Source: Pseudomonadota bacterium (GTDB lineage: Bacteria; Pseudomonadota; Gammaproteobacteria; Burkholderiales; Ferrovaceae). From it: a stretch of DNA of 6,198 nucleotides. The notes under the pieces were generated by a model that was not told the DNA's origin, searched no databases, and saw only the letters and a list, made by a program, of their open reading frames with translations. The position numbers and the translations under genes were made by a program. Each line of letters opens with the position of its first letter. The stretch's first letter is position 1. The stretch is from contig JAJZHC010000085.1 in NCBI GenBank assembly GCA_021804705.1, positions 1 through 6,198 of the forward strand, written 5' to 3'. This document shows positions 5,228-6,198 of the stretch, in pieces.

Positions 5228-6198
5228 TTAAGCAGCGGTCGGGTGGATCGTTGACGGTTCGTTGCGATAGCGTCCCGTACCAAGGCTGCCGGGCCCCAGA
5301 CGCGCAAATTTGACCATCAGAAACATCTCCACCACCAGCAACAGGGTATAAAACCCCACAAAACCTGCCAGCGATCCGTACAGGTTTCCAGGCGTCAGGG
5401 TGGACACGGACAGGTGCGTTGGCAAGACGCCGTAGATGGTCCAGGGCTGACGGCCGTATTCCGCCACAAACCACCCTAGTTCGCAGGCCAGCCAGGGCGC
5501 CGGCAACATCCACAGGGCCCACTTGAGTAGCCAGCGCATATCTTCGCAACGGGTTTTCAGGGTACCGATAAAGGCCGAGACGAACAGCCCCAGCATGAGT
5601 GCCGCAAGCCCCACCATTGCGCGGAAACCCCAGAACATGGGGGCTACGCGGGGAATCGTGTCATCCACCGCTTTCTGCAGAATCTCAGGTGTGACTTCAT
5701 TCATGTGCACCACATATTTCTTGAGCAGCAGACCAAAACCAAGGTCTGCTTGATGCGCTTCAAAATTCTGCTTCGCAGCAGCATCCCGGGGATCACGGCG
5801 CAACTGCTCGAGCGCCTGTACGGCCTGCATTCCGGACAGGATGCGGATGCGGTTCTTGTCCTTGATTTGATGAATTCCCGGGATTTCGCGGGTAGTGGAT
5901 CGGGTACCGATCAGCCCCATGACCCAGGGAATCTCCACGGCCCAGTTGTTCTTGCCCGCAGCCTCGTTGGGACTGGCCACCAGGTTGAAAGAAGCTGGTG
6001 CTGGCTCGGTTTCCCACATGGCTTCCATGGCGGCAAGCTTGGTCTGCTGGGCTTCACCCACGGTGTAACCCGACTCGTCACCCAAGACGATGACCGACAG
6101 CACGGAAGCGAGGCCGAAGGCTGCGGCCACACGGAAGCTGCGCTTGGCAAACTCCACATCCTGGCCCTTGAGCAGATACCAGGCAGAAATCGACAGCA
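5228..6198 (-). CDS. cydA: Cytochrome bd ubiquinol oxidase subunit I (CydA), C-terminal part (5' end beyond the right edge)
   Basis: Catalytic subunit of cytochrome bd, carrying the hemes and the quinol site. The last 322 residues are present (E. coli has about 522). The reading frame is open to the right edge; the GTG at 6157-6155 is an internal valine, since upstream codons continue the family match (SAWYLLKGQDVEFAKRSF). Visible marks are SVIVLGDESGY, a Q-loop beginning AAMEAMWETEPAPASF of the long, E. coli-like type (about 6050-5690), LGFGLLLKKY, IPRVAPMFWGFRAM whose Met aligns with the heme b558 ligand Met393 of E. coli, and GWFVAEYGRQPW (5441-5476) aligning with Trp441, Glu445, Arg448 and Gln449. 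The C-terminus has FLMVKFARLGPGSLGTGRY. The N-terminal heme ligands (His19, His186 in E. coli) are outside the window, as is the operon promoter. Confidence 0.98.
   Translation of the reverse strand, partial: LSISAWYLLKGQDVEFAKRSFRVAAAFGLASVLSVIVLGDESGYTVGEAQQTKLAAMEAMWETEPAPASFNLVASPNEAAGKNNWAVEIPWVMGLIGTRSTTREIPGIHQIKDKNRIRILSGMQAVQALEQLRRDPRDAAAKQNFEAHQADLGFGLLLKKYVVHMNEVTPEILQKAVDDTIPRVAPMFWGFRAMVGLAALMLGLFVSAFIGTLKTRCEDMRWLLKWALWMLPAPWLACELGWFVAEYGRQPWTIYGVLPTHLSVSTLTPGNLYGSLAGFVGFYTLLLVVEMFLMVKFARLGPGSLGTGRYRNEPSTIHPTAA

Noticed and set aside
4081..5313. Two long plus-strand frames opposite cydB
   Set aside because: Their translations are rich in His, Arg, Gly and Pro with no domain pattern, while the opposite strand matches CydB throughout.
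5228..6157. A separate gene starting at GTG 6157
   Set aside because: The frame stays open to the window edge and the upstream residues continue the CydA alignment, so this is the truncated C-terminal part of cydA.

Overview
The window reads as a chromosomal housekeeping region of a proteobacterium, most likely a betaproteobacterium. The support is the GyrA N-terminus, the order gyrA / short OmpA-family protein / ubiG / HAD phosphatase, the 'NNFGECW...ECG' periplasmic N-terminus typical of beta OmpA/RmpM-type proteins, and a ubiquinone-dependent physiology (UbiG plus an E. coli-type cytochrome bd). Coding sequence looks GC-rich, and AT-rich DNA is confined to the one real intergenic region (273-424). 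Genus cannot be fixed from the sequence alone.

Layout. (1) 1-272, minus strand: the first 90 codons of gyrA, running off the left edge. (2) 273-424: a divergent, AT-rich intergenic region with a perfect TATAAT for the rightward genes. (3) 425-3704, plus strand: a tightly packed four-gene run, ompA/rmpM-like, ubiG, mupP/gph-like HAD phosphatase and trhP (yegQ). Every junction is an overlap (14, 4 and 11 nt), so these genes are almost certainly co-transcribed and translationally coupled. (4) 3708-6198, minus strand, convergent with trhP and only 3 nt from it: the cytochrome bd oxidase operon cydA (5'-truncated by the right edge), cydB, cydX (39 codons) and a 64-codon DUF2892 membrane protein. 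Gaps are 19, 27 and 19 nt, each holding a clear Shine-Dalgarno.

How the genes work together. The plus-strand operon joins two cell-envelope functions (a peptidoglycan-binding OmpA-domain protein and a probable MurNAc-6-phosphate phosphatase of peptidoglycan recycling) to a ubiquinone-biosynthesis methyltransferase and a tRNA wobble-uridine hydroxylase. The minus-strand operon encodes a high-affinity quinol oxidase with its small CydX subunit, plus a small DUF2892 protein of unknown role. The ubiquinol made through UbiG is the likely electron donor to the oxidase.

I see no mobile element, CRISPR array, RNA gene or clearly novel system. The points most worth a second look are the odd ubiG start (an ideal Shine-Dalgarno with no start codon after it), the DUF2892 gene where other bacteria carry cyd accessory genes, the probable MupP identity of the phosphatase, and the nearly gapless convergent junction with a terminator-like hairpin inside the trhP coding end.
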